Assembly (NCBI RefSeq): GCF_014805625.2
Contig: NW_023998416.1
Coordinates: 17,896,877 to 17,960,876 of the forward strand
Source: Glossina fuscipes
Lineage: Eukaryota; Arthropoda; Insecta; Diptera; Glossinidae
Direction: 5' to 3'
Length of the DNA stretch: 64,000 nt
A program made the translations under genes and the position numbers. Under the pieces are notes generated by a model. That model searched no databases, was not told the origin of the DNA, and saw only the letters and a program-made list of their open reading frames with translations. Positions 14,016-27,211 of this stretch are shown here, one piece after another (within the stretch, counting starts at the first letter, position 1; every line of letters begins with the position of its first letter).

Positions 14016-15510
14016 TAAGCACAAGCAGGCTTAAATAAATTTGGAAATATTTCTCAAGTTATTGCGTATATCGGATAAGGTTATAAAAGTTTCGAGCTAA
14101 TATTTTGGTGCATATTCCTTTCAAATTCATTTTTTCCGATATCCCTGAAAATGGTGGAAAAACTCTTCGTTAAAGATATTCTATCAAAGATAACTGGGCT
14201 AACAACAACTTACTTCGGTCCAATGCTGAAAATATCTAGAAAAGTAAATGAGCAAAAATAGCAAGAAAGCAAAGTTTCGCAAGATCGTCACCTAAACTCA
14301 AGCGCAGTAGCCTAACATTAATAGCGCGTTAGATTTGAACAATTCTCATGTAGTGGATGGGGCTCTTCCATTCGACGTAGAAGTAGTTCTTGAAAAGCCA
14401 TTCGAAGCTATAAAGAAAATTTCACCTTTTGTAAACTGTGTACGAGATGCGGTTCGTAGTCTACGTGCCGGATCATAATTCAATCCAAATTTCTCATCAA
14501 ATTTCTTTTTTTTATAAAAATTGTTTTCTATAAGAGTTTTCAAGGGAGGATTCAAAGTTGCTGCTATGCGCAAGTTTTTTGTAAGTAACAACTATTTCGA
14601 CCGGTGGCGCTACTGAAAAAGTTTATCTTATTTTTTATTCTTAACATTCAGACAACATTTCTTTTTTGTATAGTATTGGCCAGGTTGGGACTCTTTTCTT
14701 TGCTTGTCTCAAAGCTCGATGAATTGAAACGAAAAACTAAATTTTGCCTTCGTGCCAAGAGTAAGCATGGAAAGCCGAAGCTTAGTATGCCTATTTCGTT
14801 AGTTTAAATCAATCGATCAAGTGTAAGAATGGATCCACGACAAAAACGATTATAATTTTAAAACTGGAAAGTAAACCTATAAATCCCGAAATATTCTTGA
14901 TCACCACTTATGCTATACTTAGGTCCATATAGTAACCATAGAGATCATATATTCCTACAATAGCGATTTAGCGATTTAAATCGGCGGCATATATGTAAAG
15001 CAGATAATTAGATGACTAGGTTTAAATGACTACAGCATTTGCAGTTCTGCGGATTCTTTCAGCATTTGTATGCATAAAAATGAATCATCAAATTATGCTT
15101 CGTAAGCGAATTATTTGACTTATGGGTTAGGTAATGTGTTAAAATCTTAGAGTTATTACTTATATTAAATAACTTTGATGAAAATTCATTTTTGACAACA
15201 TTTCTTCGAAAACGCTTACTACACACTCTCGATGACATCAGAGAATAAAGATTAACAGACAATGAATTAAAAATAAAAGCCTACGTATATGACACAACAT
15301 CACCAGCCAATGACTTTATGCATTATAAAATATGTATACATGTAATACCAAAATCACGAAGTTTAAACATAGTTATTGTAAAGAAGAAACGCACAGAGTA
15401 ATAAGAATCTGATTAACACCTGCTGCAGACATTTTCACAAATGCACCTATGGGTTAATCATTAAAGAGAGTAATAAATGCACGTTTGTTAGTCTATAGAT
15501 AGTCTACAGT

Positions 15511-15562
<52 letters not shown>
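15511..15562 (+). repeat. (TAG)n microsatellite
   Basis: About 17 perfect tandem copies of the trinucleotide TAG. No surrounding gene. Confidence 0.95.
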
Positions 15563-16394
15563 TAGTGTAATCAGTAACTGAGCATAGCAGACATTAGGCT
15601 AAAGGCCCTATTTTTAGATTGAATGGATCTATTAGTTCATGGATTATTTGAGTGCGTCTCTCTCTGCCTCTTTCTCCAAGCATTTGTGCGAAATAAAATA
15701 CGCTTCTGGCGGCGTAGGTTATACAAAGAAGACACAATTCATCTTAATTGAAATTAATAGAGGAACTGAAAGTTTTATTATATTTTTGTTCCACTCTATT
15801 CAAACGATCAACAATTGATTTTAAACCTCACTAATTGTTTTATATTGGGAGCGTTATAAATAATTTGTAGAGCAAGCATATTACCCTTAACTGTCTGCCC
15901 TACTTTCAACAAAGCGGTATAATTATTTACTTTTCGATTAGTTAACCCGGAATATTGCTTATGCTACAGAGGAGCGAAGAATACTGAAATTTTTCTAACT
16001 CTTCGATTTTAGGTTTCGGGATAACATTCTTATTTTTATATTTGTTTTGGCATCTTGTAAGGCCGGCTTAACGTCCCATACATTATATCTGTTTGTGACA
16101 GCAGAATCTAGTTCGAAAACGCATTAGCTAAAACTATGCTTGTTGACATACAATTTTAATTTTAATTATTAATCAAAAGCCCGCTAAGAATGCATTTCAA
16201 AATTCTCCTTTTTCTTTTATTTTTCTATCCGCTTACAATTCCTTTAACTTTCAAATTATTGCTGGTAAAGCCAGATACTAAATAATATTCATGTGAGCTT
16301 GAATCACTGACAATGAAAAAAGATAACGGATTGATGGATAGAATAGAAGACAACTGCTTATAGATCTCTCTATTCTTGAAATAAAAACCAAATA

Positions 16395-16735
16395 AAAACG
16401 CTATAATGGGTCATGTCCCACCATTAAATACCCCAGATCACTCTACGGACTTTTCACAGTAACGCGTTACATGAGATGTAGTCCATTCCAAAATCGTTTT
16501 CAATAACGCTCCTTGTTGGACCACAACACGTCAGTGCACCAAATTTCATCTAAATATGTCAAAAACTGCGACATGGAGGTTGAACAAAAGCATCTAAGAC
16601 GGACAGACGGACAGACATGTTTAAATTGATTCTGATTTAAAGAAGGTGTGACTATCTCACGTCCTTGTGGATATTGCATACAGCTGCACAAACCGAATCT
16701 ACTCTTGTGCCACAAGTGGCGTGGGGTATAAAACG
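16395..16735 (-). repeat. Near-complete copy of the CCACTTGTGG dispersed repeat
   Basis: Minus-strand reading: TATACCCCACGCCACTTGTG head at about 16725, a TCACACCTTCTTTAAATCAG segment, CTGTCCGTCTGTCCGTCTTA, a CAACCTCCATGTCGCAGTTT module, then AAATTTGGTGCACTGACGTG and the tail toward 16400. It is one of the longest copies in the window and would be a good seed for a consensus. Confidence 0.7.
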
Positions 16736-17076
16736 TCGTTGGACTAGAAAGGTGCTCTATGTCGCAGAGCAAACACTTTCAGTCTTTCGTAAAATGATTC
16801 TTTCTAAATAGTCAAGTGCAAATTGCAAATCCCAAGTTTAGTCTGCCGGCTGAATTCATTGTAATGAGAAAGCATTTGTAAATTGATACTTGATTGTAAT
16901 GAAAAAGAAAAAAGTGTAAGGCATGAGAGTTAATAACTTACAATTGTTTATGGGGATTGATCGGTATGGGGATTACTTGTGAGTATTGCTCCGAATTTTG
17001 TTTTTGGTAACAAGGTCTGAGAGTCCACAGAGAAAAACCTACTTCGCTAGTAAAGCACGATTAAAACTGTTTGTTA

Positions 17077-17348
17077 TCATTATTATTGTTATTGTTATTA
17101 TTATTGTTATTAGACATCAGTGCAGATCAATGAAAATTAAATGAAATAGCAAAGCATTTTTGATAGCATTAGAAGATTAATAAAATTCTTAATTACTTGA
17201 TTTGCGCGGATTTGCACTGATTTGCATTGCATTTAAGAACATTTGATATGATTGCACTTGAAATAATTAAATCAAGCAAAGCAAATATTTCAAAACAATT
17301 GTTTTTATGATTGTCATCATCATCATCATCATCACCGTCATCATCACC
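17077..17348 (+). repeat. Two trinucleotide-rich tracts
   Basis: A (TTA/TTG)n tract at 17077-17112 and a (TCA)n tract with one CCG interruption at 17314-17348. They lie in non-coding AT-rich DNA. Confidence 0.85.
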
Positions 17349-19939
17349 AGTCCAATTTGCATATCAATTGAATTAAAGCAAATTTATCCCATTCTTAAAT
17401 TACTTTTTAAATGTGTAGAATAATTGAAATTATTTTGATGTGGTAAATAAGCATGAAGATAGGAAAGACTATTCAAACTGTTTGGCATATTACTATTAGG
17501 TCTACAAATAAATTCTCGACCTTTTTTGATAAAGTTGGAATTTATTGAAAAAACGCTTGTTAGATAGCTTAACAATCGCAGTATTTACCATCAATATCTA
17601 CCGTCTATTGCCATTTATCGAGGATCATTATGAATGCCCTCAGTGTAGAAACGTTGTGGTTCCGGTGTGACGTAGTCATGGATTTATTAAACGTGACTGC
17701 ATTAATCTGAACCTGTACTAATCAAAAAGAGAGGGATCTAAAGAATAATTCAGGCGCTGAAGAAGTCCCTAGCCCAAGATACAGGTCACCTCCAAAGGTT
17801 GCGTGTGTTGAAAGCGGACCGACATAAGCGAAGTTCATCGCTTTGAAGATAACAACTTTATGCTCGAAATCTTGTAAACCGCTTTCCAAACGTTTCGTAT
17901 CTTACCGCACTTTCAGTCCAGTCTAAAATAATTATTTCCGTATCTAGAGCTGCATATATATTCCATCGTAGTCCAGTTAAAAACACAGAAAAAGGTAGTA
18001 CCTTCAGTGATTTTAGTTGTGATCGACCTGTTTACACCTTCGTATGCAGCTTGACTTGCAAGCAACTGCAACATCTGCCGTACAAGTCCATAAATTTTCT
18101 TATAAACAAAGTATTTAATACAACGAGAATGTTTACAATTTCAAGCTAACCACCATAGGTAAGAGTGAATCGCTTTTTATCTTGACAAGAAAGCTCAAAA
18201 GAGGATTTTAATTATAACTTGCAGCTAAAGTAAATAAAAATCAAATCAACGTCAATTAACGCAACTTCCGCTTACACGGTAGAAATTAGAAAATATATTA
18301 CAATATATTAGGTTGTCGTAAAAGTAATGGACGATATTAACTAGAAGCATTTTAAGCCAGTTTGGATTCCTTGGAAATACTTACTCCCAAGCTAACCTAA
18401 GCATCGCTTTTCTAGATTGGATTTTGCCCCATAAACGTAAAACGAAGATGCCAACTAAGAAACATTTTCACATTACTTGCATAAGAAGTGAAAGAAAATT
18501 TCTTCAAAAAATTGAAGGCTTTCCTTTTACATCTGCCTGCGAGTAACTTGAGTTGAGATTAATATGTGCAAAGTCTTGGATAAACCCTACAGTGAAGTAA
18601 TTGAAAGAACTTTTGTCAATACGAGCTATGGAATTTGATGTTTGATCACACGGCTCATAGATATTCGCAAATATTATGTATTCTTATATAAATGCAACTG
18701 TTCGCGGCCCTACTGACATTCTCCTTAGCATTATGGCAGCTGTAAATCAATTCCCTTTTATTAGTCTTTTTAAGTCATCTGTCGTTAACCCTTTCCCCCT
18801 TCAAAAGGCTATTGGTATATGTTATAGAGTAGGAAACTGCGGTGAAAAAACTAAACAAGCTAATAACAGCCAGCGATGGCAGGAACACGCAACTTCTGTA
18901 AAATCCTCTCGGTTTACAATTCACGTTAAGTGTACAAAGAAGCTTGTGGGCTTCTCGAAACAACAGCAGTAAGAGATGCACTCATTTCCGTGTCCATTAA
19001 AAAAAATAAACAACAACAAAGACTAAGCAACACTAAGAGTTTATTGCGACATTACTCTTCCGTCAATATACTATGCATTCATTTCCATATCCACTAGAAA
19101 AGAAAATTACATCCTTCTTGAAAGAAAATCAAACTAACTTAGCAATTACGTTCCTCAGGCAATTCACAGTTTGAAAAGGCGTTAAATGTGGCCAAGGCGA
19201 TTTCCTGTCACGTTCGCTATTTTCGGGCGAAGAGTTTGGCAGCTGCTGTTGATTGCCTACAATAACGAAAAGGAAAAGAAAAAGAAAAACACACGCAAAT
19301 GCTGTATGTAAATATTGGTCAGAAAGCAATTTACACTAAACTCTTGCAAATAATCGGTGGGAAAATTGTATAAATTATATCGAAAAAAAAAAAAAAAAAA
19401 AAAATTAGATAAATATTTTTTGTTAAATAAATCTCATAGCTCCTAAGGATATGATTTGAAGTGAATTAAGCTCAAGTGAAAGCATAACGAGCAAAACGAG
19501 CTAAAATATGCCTGTAAATTTTATTGTTTTTTTTCTTCTTCTTGTACAGTAAGTAATCTTATATCATATGACCGACATTGTTTTGGTTTGCGTGTCTATT
19601 TTCTTCTTCATTTCATAGAACAAATTTATGCTTATTTTTATATAAATGTTCGAGAAAACAGTGATACAATAGTACTTGCAATAAGTTGGAGTCGCCCGAA
19701 AAGTCAATTCACACGTCCCCACGAAACATTCCAAATATATATTAAATATCATATTAAATTTACAGTTGGCATAGGACTTTCTTTCTTGAAAAAATGGTTA
19801 ATAAGTATCATTATCCACCAGCGGGCACGCTTAAAACAGGTGAAAAGTGAAAACAGATTCGTATTGACGCCAAGCTCATCTCTTTCCTTCCGTGAGGGAA
19901 ATTTAAAGATATGCAACACTGCTAGCTGGTTAATATAGA
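17349..19939. other. No gene seen; possible mariner end near 18304
   Basis: The word ATTAGGTTGTCGTAAAAGTA at about 18308 resembles mariner-type terminal repeats, and about 140 bp later a frame begins MPTKKHFH, like some mariner transposase starts, but it breaks down at once. The remainder holds short unassignable frames and a poly-A run at about 19384-19404. Confidence 0.4.
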
Positions 19940-20235
19940 CGCATCCCGCGACATGGCACCCGGAAGGAAGTGATTCCAAGTTTATCTTTCCGTCCGTCTG
20001 TTCGTCTCGTTTTTTGCCTCCAACATGCATGTCGCAATTTTTGAGATAGTTTGATGAAATTCGGTACACCGACGTGTTTTGGTCCAAGCAACAACACTAT
20101 TACAAATCGTTCAGATCGAAGTACTTTTCCGACCACGTCACTTATATCCTTTTTTTTGAAAAGTGTTTGTGAATAATTCTATTAAATGTAGTTTGCAGTG
20201 GGATCTTTAATGGTGCGCTGTGGCCCACTGTAGTG
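19940..20235 (+). repeat. Copy of the CCACTTGTGG dispersed repeat (3' modules)
   Basis: Contains CCGTCCGTCTGTTCGTCTCG, then TGTCGCAATTTTTGAGATAG, then GATGAAATTCGGTACACCGA and CGTGTTTTGGTCC, then an AGATCG...TTTCCGACCAC tail. The module order equals that of the other copies. Confidence 0.65.
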
Positions 20236-22117
20236 TTTTTACTTGTTTTCCGGAGTTTACAGTAGTGTAGCTTCTTTAATAACAGCTGTCACTTTTGATA
20301 GAAAAGTATGTTCGTTTCTCAAACTTAGGTAAGCGCTAAACGAAAAAATTTTGCAATCGTTTTATAACTAAAAGATTCCTGGCGAGCCTTGTTATGAATA
20401 AGCTTCAAGTATATAGGGTGACAGTGTTATGTACATGGTATGTTGATTACATCTATTCAGAATTACATGTTTATTATAGATCATGTTCGGGAACATGCAG
20501 TCCATGACGTCCTTAGCCCCTTATGAACATATCGATCTGCCTTGAATGCGCCTGCGCATGGGAGGTCTTGATCAGCTATAGAACTTTCTAAAGTTTGAGA
20601 ATGGTAAGGAATGAGGCCCACAGCTAAATCTTTAAGGGAAAGCTATGATTATTGGAAACTAATTTAAAAGCTTGGCCTCCAGTTTACATGATCCTCTTTA
20701 GAATCTCATTACATTTCAAATAATTGAATTTATTTTATGGGTAATTAAATAAATTTATCTCTACGGTGTAATAAGTTGTTTTCCTCTCAATAAACTTCCT
20801 ATTGGATTATTTGTACGTTGAATATTGAAAGCCTCAATCATCTTTAATTTCTTTGGTCGAATTAAAAGCCAAGTTAAACCGCATCATTAGTTGTGGTCTA
20901 TTTAATTTAATTTATTTCTAAACTGATTTCATAAACACCGCAAATGTTTTACTTGACTGAAATTCAAGTAGAAATGTTCAGAGTCACTTTACATTCGTAT
21001 CAATGCTTCTAAAATAAGTGATTTTTTTTTTTTTTTTTTTGTTGTCGATAAAGTGATGAAATGACAGGCTATTCTCTACGCTGATCAATTTTGCCGAATA
21101 TTTCACGCGTACTCTTATTACATCATCAATGTCGCCATATTAAAAAGTATCATTAGCAGCGTCAATAATAAAAAAAAAAAAATTAAAAAAGTTTTTATTG
21201 AAAAGCATTTTGTTTATGTATTTCAAAATGCCATATATTCACCTCGCTATACTAAGTATGCAGTTTTATCTACGAAATTAATCGCAACTGTAACGGAGAA
21301 AAAAAAAAAAATAAATAAAAACAAATTACACCCACTCGCTAAGATCACAATGACTTGTATTGTTGTTATTACCAAATTTGGTTAATTCAAATGATTCAGT
21401 CCGTCATGTTGATCAAATGCTTATAATTAATCTACTCATGCACTTTTTTTGCTTTTGTTTGCATTTGTATGTGTAATACATGGTTTTCTTTTGTGCATAA
21501 GTACATATACAAGTAATTATTTATAAGAGTATATATATGTGTGCATGTGTATGTGTACTAATTGATAATATATAGTAACAATTATGTAGACACTGGTGAG
21601 ACATTTCTGTTTAACGTTACGTCAAATTAATTATTACTCTTTAATGTCTGGCTAATGTTTGCATCTTCGAGCTGCGTTCGATTTTACCAAATACGGTTGT
21701 TGTACGTTGCCGTTGCTGTCTCTTACGAACATCTGTTTAAATATAAACATCTTGACGAGTGAAATAAGTCAAAAGTGGTGGGTGTTATATATATTTGTAT
21801 AATTTTTTTTTTGGATTATTTTAAAAACTCAGGTACAGTAACTATTTATGTACACAAATATTCTCTACTGACACATATTCTTATTTAAGGCAGAGCGAGA
21901 GATAGCTTGGACTTTTATAGGGAGTGCAGAATGCTAGTTAATCAATCAGCTTTCAACAAATTTACTTCTCTCCTAGGTTTTTTTTAAATAAATTTCTTTC
22001 ATCTCTTCATTGCAGAATGTGGGTTTCCTTCACCAACCATTACGTTTATTTAACGTTACCAAGTTACGTTATTTTTTGATTAGACAGTCCTTATGTATAA
22101 CATAGCAATGCGATTTT

Positions 22118-22300
22118 TATACCCTTCACCACTTGTGGTACTCGTGCATACTTGTGTATGCAACACCTAAAAGAGTTTGCGGCAGCCTGATAGATTCACA
22201 ATCACTTTTCGAATCTGTCCCATTTTAAGGTCAGTGGATTGCATCACGGCACGTATGGATGTATCTTGTTAACATAGCACTTCGTTTGAAGAAAAATCGT
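22118..22300 (+). repeat. Copy of the CCACTTGTGG dispersed repeat (5' modules)
   Basis: The head ATACCCTTCACCACTTGTGG is near-perfectly palindromic around CCACxxGTGG. It is followed by TGTGTATGCAACACC and an AATCACTTTTCGAATCTGTC-type segment. The 3' modules are missing or diverged. Confidence 0.6.
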
Positions 22301-23039
22301 CTAGTGAATGCCAGAAAAAAATCATTAATCATGTTTTGGCGGCTTTATCCATTAATGTTAACTGAATATTACTCTTTCGGAGCAATCTTTTTAGAATTTT
22401 TGTCGCTATAGATGTACTGTTGCGTATAGTGCGTGTTCCTGTTTTTTTCACTTATCATAGAATAATTTTCCTCATTTTCGATGCCTGTTAGCTCAAGATA
22501 ACTTTCATCCCGGACGTGCGAGATGTTGTCTGAAAATGCATCTTTTTTCCAAATAATTTTCACCAAATTTTGTGGCCTATATGATGATGCAATTCTTCAT
22601 GACAATTTGTCAAACTAGGCTGAATTTTAAAGTTTTGGATGGAAGTTAAAAATTGAAAAAATACGATCGTTATAAAAATGAACTTAATTTTCTTATACAT
22701 GTGCAATTTTCACGAAATGATTTTTATCCAATTGATATAATAAAAGTTGGGTCCATCTTAAGTTAATCGGAACGTTGTACTTACTACTTCTAAAAATTTT
22801 TGGATTTATGCTACTTATGTAAAAAATTGAATAGTTTATATGACTCCTTTCACGAGGCCCGAATTCATGTGAAACCTTAACTTGTCACGGACTTGCTTCA
22901 GTAGAAGTTTATCTACGGCTATAAGTTTGCTTTCAATGATTGATTTCAATAAAGAGATTTTACTCTATCCATCCTATAACTTACCTTTATCCATGTGAGG
23001 CGTCATTCGAGTTTTCGTAGACTTGCAAAAGTGAGTCCT

Positions 23040-23240
23040 TCAGTTTTCACTATATTTGCGAAACAACGAGCGCGCCATGAAACACATCTTTATGGGAGAT
23101 GAGACTTCGGTCAGTGCATACGAAATAAGGGACGCGTGCAGCGAATCGAATATCGAGGAAAGAATAACCGAAAATCGGCAAAACCAACGCCAAATACTCT
23201 CAAAAATCAAGGTCACGTTGATAATTTTCCTTCAATTACG
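23040..23240 (+). mobile_element. mariner-type transposase remnant (second-aspartate region)
   Basis: The plus-strand frame from about 23056 reads HIFMGDETSVSAYEIRDACS and, about 30 residues on, SKIKVTLIIF. Mariner transposases have the blocks VTGDETWVYGYDxET and SNVKVMLTVFFD with this spacing. The W of GDETW and the aromatic residues are lost, and the match ends at about 23230. It is a fragment of a dead copy. Confidence 0.5.
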
Positions 23241-23299
23241 TTTTTATTTAGCCAGGGCAAAATATGTAATAACCGATATAACTGAATGTTATTAAGACA

Positions 23300-26200
23300 A
23301 TGAAAACGTTGAAACTACTTTGTAAGAATAGATAAAAAGTTTTATATTTTATAAACAAATTCGCCGCAACTTTTATCCAAAGTAGTGTAGAAAGAGAATG
23401 AATTAACGGCCCGCTCTAATCGCAATTTGTTTGGTTTGGCAGCACTTTGGGTTGCTTGTTCATCTACATCAAGCAGTGCTAGCAATCTTAAATTAACTGT
23501 AATAGTCCTTGAAAATCTTATCTTTGCTAATGAATTATGAGCATTCATAATTCCGCCTCCCTCATAACAAGTCATGCGACTCCAAGTAATAGATAATAAT
23601 TACCTTTCATGGAATTGAAATTTCTCCATTAATATAATAAATTCAATAGAACAAAATGTTTTTAAAAATTATTTCAACGCGATCAAACTGTCATAGGTAT
23701 GTAAACGTGTAATTAACATCAGAAATTTGCACAAGCAAAAAAATCAAATGATTTAGTAAATATATATCATACCTGTGTCATAAGTAATTTACATATTACA
23801 GTAGCAGTAACCGTAACAAAAATGAGCAGAAAAAGTGAAAAAAATAAAAAAATCCAGTGAATGCAAATTGGACTATAATTGAAAGAATATGCTATTGAAA
23901 CGAGTTTTAATTTTTTTTTCCCCTGCATAAAAGAAACATTCATTTTACATTATTTTAAAAGAGTAGAGTTATCGCATGAAGTTGAACGAAAATGAAAGTA
24001 AGACGAAAAATGAAAAAAAAATTTGGTGCTATAAGGACTTGCGTTCTAGAGAGCAATTGTGATAATCATCATTTAAATTCGAAATTATTGTCGTCTAAAC
24101 TCTGCTTTTTTAGCACACGGAAGAGCGTGATAAATCGAAGGAATACACTTTTCAGGTTTGGCTTATACATATATGTGTACGTAAATATATCGTATCGTAT
24201 CTACATAGCACGTAATGTAAACCGCATGAATAACGGGTAAGACTTTCTGCCTACTCCACTCTTATACTCTGCGAAAGTGTTTGCTTCAAACAGTGCACTA
24301 ATAGGAGTAAACGTTCGCTGCAGGCATGAAGCAGTAGCTTATATTATCAAATTGAATATTGAATTGGATTGAGTTTACAATTATGTGAGTGAGTTTTTGC
24401 GGGCACAGTACACATACATCCCGATGTTGGTTTATTACCCTTTAACAATAATCGCTTGCTGTTATTGCGAGTCGACAAAGTCACAAAATATATATTTAGA
24501 AAATGCAAAAGCGGCTCTTTTCGATAACGCCGAACGTAGCGTATCTTTGTATTAAATCTACTGCTATTATTCGGCTCTTCCCGCAGTAAAAACTTCTGTA
24601 TAACTCCGCTCGGCAGTATCTCCGCCTTACCGGCATGAGAAACTGTTCAAGGAGAAACCGTCAACAATATAGGAAGCTTCTGCTTCTTTACTGAGTAAGC
24701 AGCTACTACGGAAGTGTAAGATTTATCATAAATCTGGTTGCTGTTGAGGAGAGCATAGAATTAGTAGTGTGATTGGGTATATTTCTCTTTGGATACTGAA
24801 AATTCATGAAGAAAAAGTAGGCAGTAGCAGTTCATGGTGAGTGGATAATCCAAATGTACAAGTGGTTAAATGCTGGTTAATGCCGAACACCCGAAAACAT
24901 TCTAGTACTCACTGCCGGGACGACTGTTGCTTAAGTGCTCACTGCGTATGTCACTTGCACACAGAATAGCCATATGGATTTTTCAATGTGTACGAAATAA
25001 CGGCGTGAGAGCAACGGAGAACTGAGTGCTGGTTATGGCCTTGCGAGGAGTATTGTGATGGTCGCTAAACAATTAGAAGAGTTAGGTTGACTGCGGCGTG
25101 GAGAGTTTCGTCCGCACGCAATATCCTATATCTAAGACCCAAGCTTAGGTGTAGACCCTTTAAGTGATTTGAGATTACCTTACATTCTGAAGGGCGTAAC
25201 TCTGTAAATCTAATGGCATAGTCTAGTTAAGCTGCGTTGACAGATGTAGACTTAAAGTAGTAAAGGTATTCAACTTCTGTGTGTCTCTATCATGTGAAGT
25301 GGGTTGATAAATTTCATTATAGGCTCAAAATTTACAATTAATGGTAGTAGTCAATGTCAAAACGTTCGCATCTTGGGAATTTTATTGCCTCCATTCCTTA
25401 TATGGTCTTGGCAAAAGAGATAGATTGTTAGCAAATGCAGTAAAACTATTTGTTTGCGTTTGAACATTGCTATCCATGATGACTTTATCCGAGGAGGAAA
25501 AGATATTTATATTGTATATTACGACGGTTGAATGTGTGGTTATTGTAAAGAAAAAGTCTACATATATTATGTTTAAGCAAAACTATACTAAAATAGATTG
25601 TGCAGCATTTGAAAAAGAATACCTACTACTAATCCACGTTATAAGTAAAAATAATTAAAGTACTTAACAATTAAGTGTTGAAAATTTAAAAAAATATACT
25701 GTGTGTACCAAGTTACCAACTGTTACCGTTTTTTAATGTAAAAATAGACCGTGATTTCAACTTTGGACACCTAAAAGTATGCTATTATAATCTAAGACTT
25801 TTCGTTACGTTCATAACTTCTTTTCTGACTGTTGAGCTGTTGTACTGTTGTGCTCTTTATAGGAAAACACGGCTAAAGTACAATAAAACTTTGCTAATAC
25901 ACGTACACCTCCCTCTTTATACCTAATGTGTACATGAGGCGTGTAGCCAAGTAAACAAACGAAATAAAACTTAAGAGAAATAGGTAAATAAAGAAGGTCA
26001 ACTGACAAAATCGCTATACACGAAAGTTAAGACGCTAACAATGTCTAGCAAACATTGATTTCTTGTCAAGGTGGGTTTGATTCTCAAATACTTTTTCCCT
26101 TATCGTTATTGTTGTGCTTACATATATATATATATATATATATTATTATTTTTTCTTTTTTTTTTTTCTTTTGAAACATGCTTGCGGCCAAACACCATGT

Positions 26201-27211
26201 CCTGGCATTTCAATAATTTCTAAAAATTGGCCAAACATGTTGCTTAACAACCGGTACAAATAAAAGAAATTAATAGGCGCGCATACATGTGAACAGATAT
26301 GTAAACGTTGATAGATAGATGTCTAACATAAAAGAACGTTGCACTGTACTTTATTTAAAATTTTTTCCTAGTCTCCAATATTGAAGAGGAATTGATTTTA
26401 TTCTAGCTTTACATAAGCAAAGGAGTTTCAGGGAAAACTTAACAAAATGCCTGAGAAAATTTTACTTAAATTGGTGTATAACGTGAATTTCGCTCACATA
26501 CTTGTAAACTGACACGTGTATGCGTATGTATATAAATTCTAGAAATTGATGTAATGGGCTTGTACGTCTTGACAACATTGACAAGATTTTTTTATGTTCA
26601 TTCTTATATGAACTATAAAAACACTTTGACTTCATAAGTGGATTTGTAGGTTAATAGGTAGTTATGTGAAATATACCTTTCTTGACAGTCAAAGAGGTCC
26701 TTTTTTTGTTCTTGTGGGTGAAAGGAGAGCTCAAGGGTTTTTTAAGAACATATAATATTGAAAATTGCTATCATTCATTTGGATTTATTTGCTAAATTGA
26801 AAGAAGCCCTCTCTGGCGTGGGCTAAGTGAATGTTTCGCTCCTTTAGCACACTTAGTAGTTTTATTAAAATGTCTCTATTGCATTTTTAATGTCCTTCTA
26901 AATAGCCCTTCTAATGAAATCATGTCTGGATTTTTTATTATTTGTTCGAGCAACGGTTCCCCTTTAATAACAATACTAGATCGTCGCGTAGATGAGATCA
27001 AAAGACTAGTTAGGGAATTCATATCCTCCCTACAAGCCTACGCTTTAATTAAAATTTAATTTTCTTCGTAAAACTTCTTCTGTATTATTTGGAAAATTAG
27101 TAAAACTTATTCGCACTCCAGACAATTTTCTAAGCTTTTAAGTTTATTTAAACGGAAAATTGGAATTTATGATATTTATTTATGTATTTAGAGACATAAA
27201 AGGATTGAATT
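23300..27211. other. No gene seen; 5' flank of the ODF3-like gene
   Basis: Only short frames without motif. A (TA)n tract lies at 26121-26144 followed by poly-T. The region just upstream of 27212 presumably holds the promoter and 5' UTR of the ODF3-like gene, but I cannot place a start site. Confidence 0.45.

Noticed and set aside
15511..15562. CRISPR-like or coding interpretation of the TAG repeat
   Set aside because: It is a simple trinucleotide microsatellite with stop codons in one frame and no spacers.
18304..18560. A mariner copy starting with ATTAGGTTGTCGTAAAAGT
   Set aside because: Only the terminal word and about eight residues after an ATG look right; no transposase block follows, so it is noted but not called.
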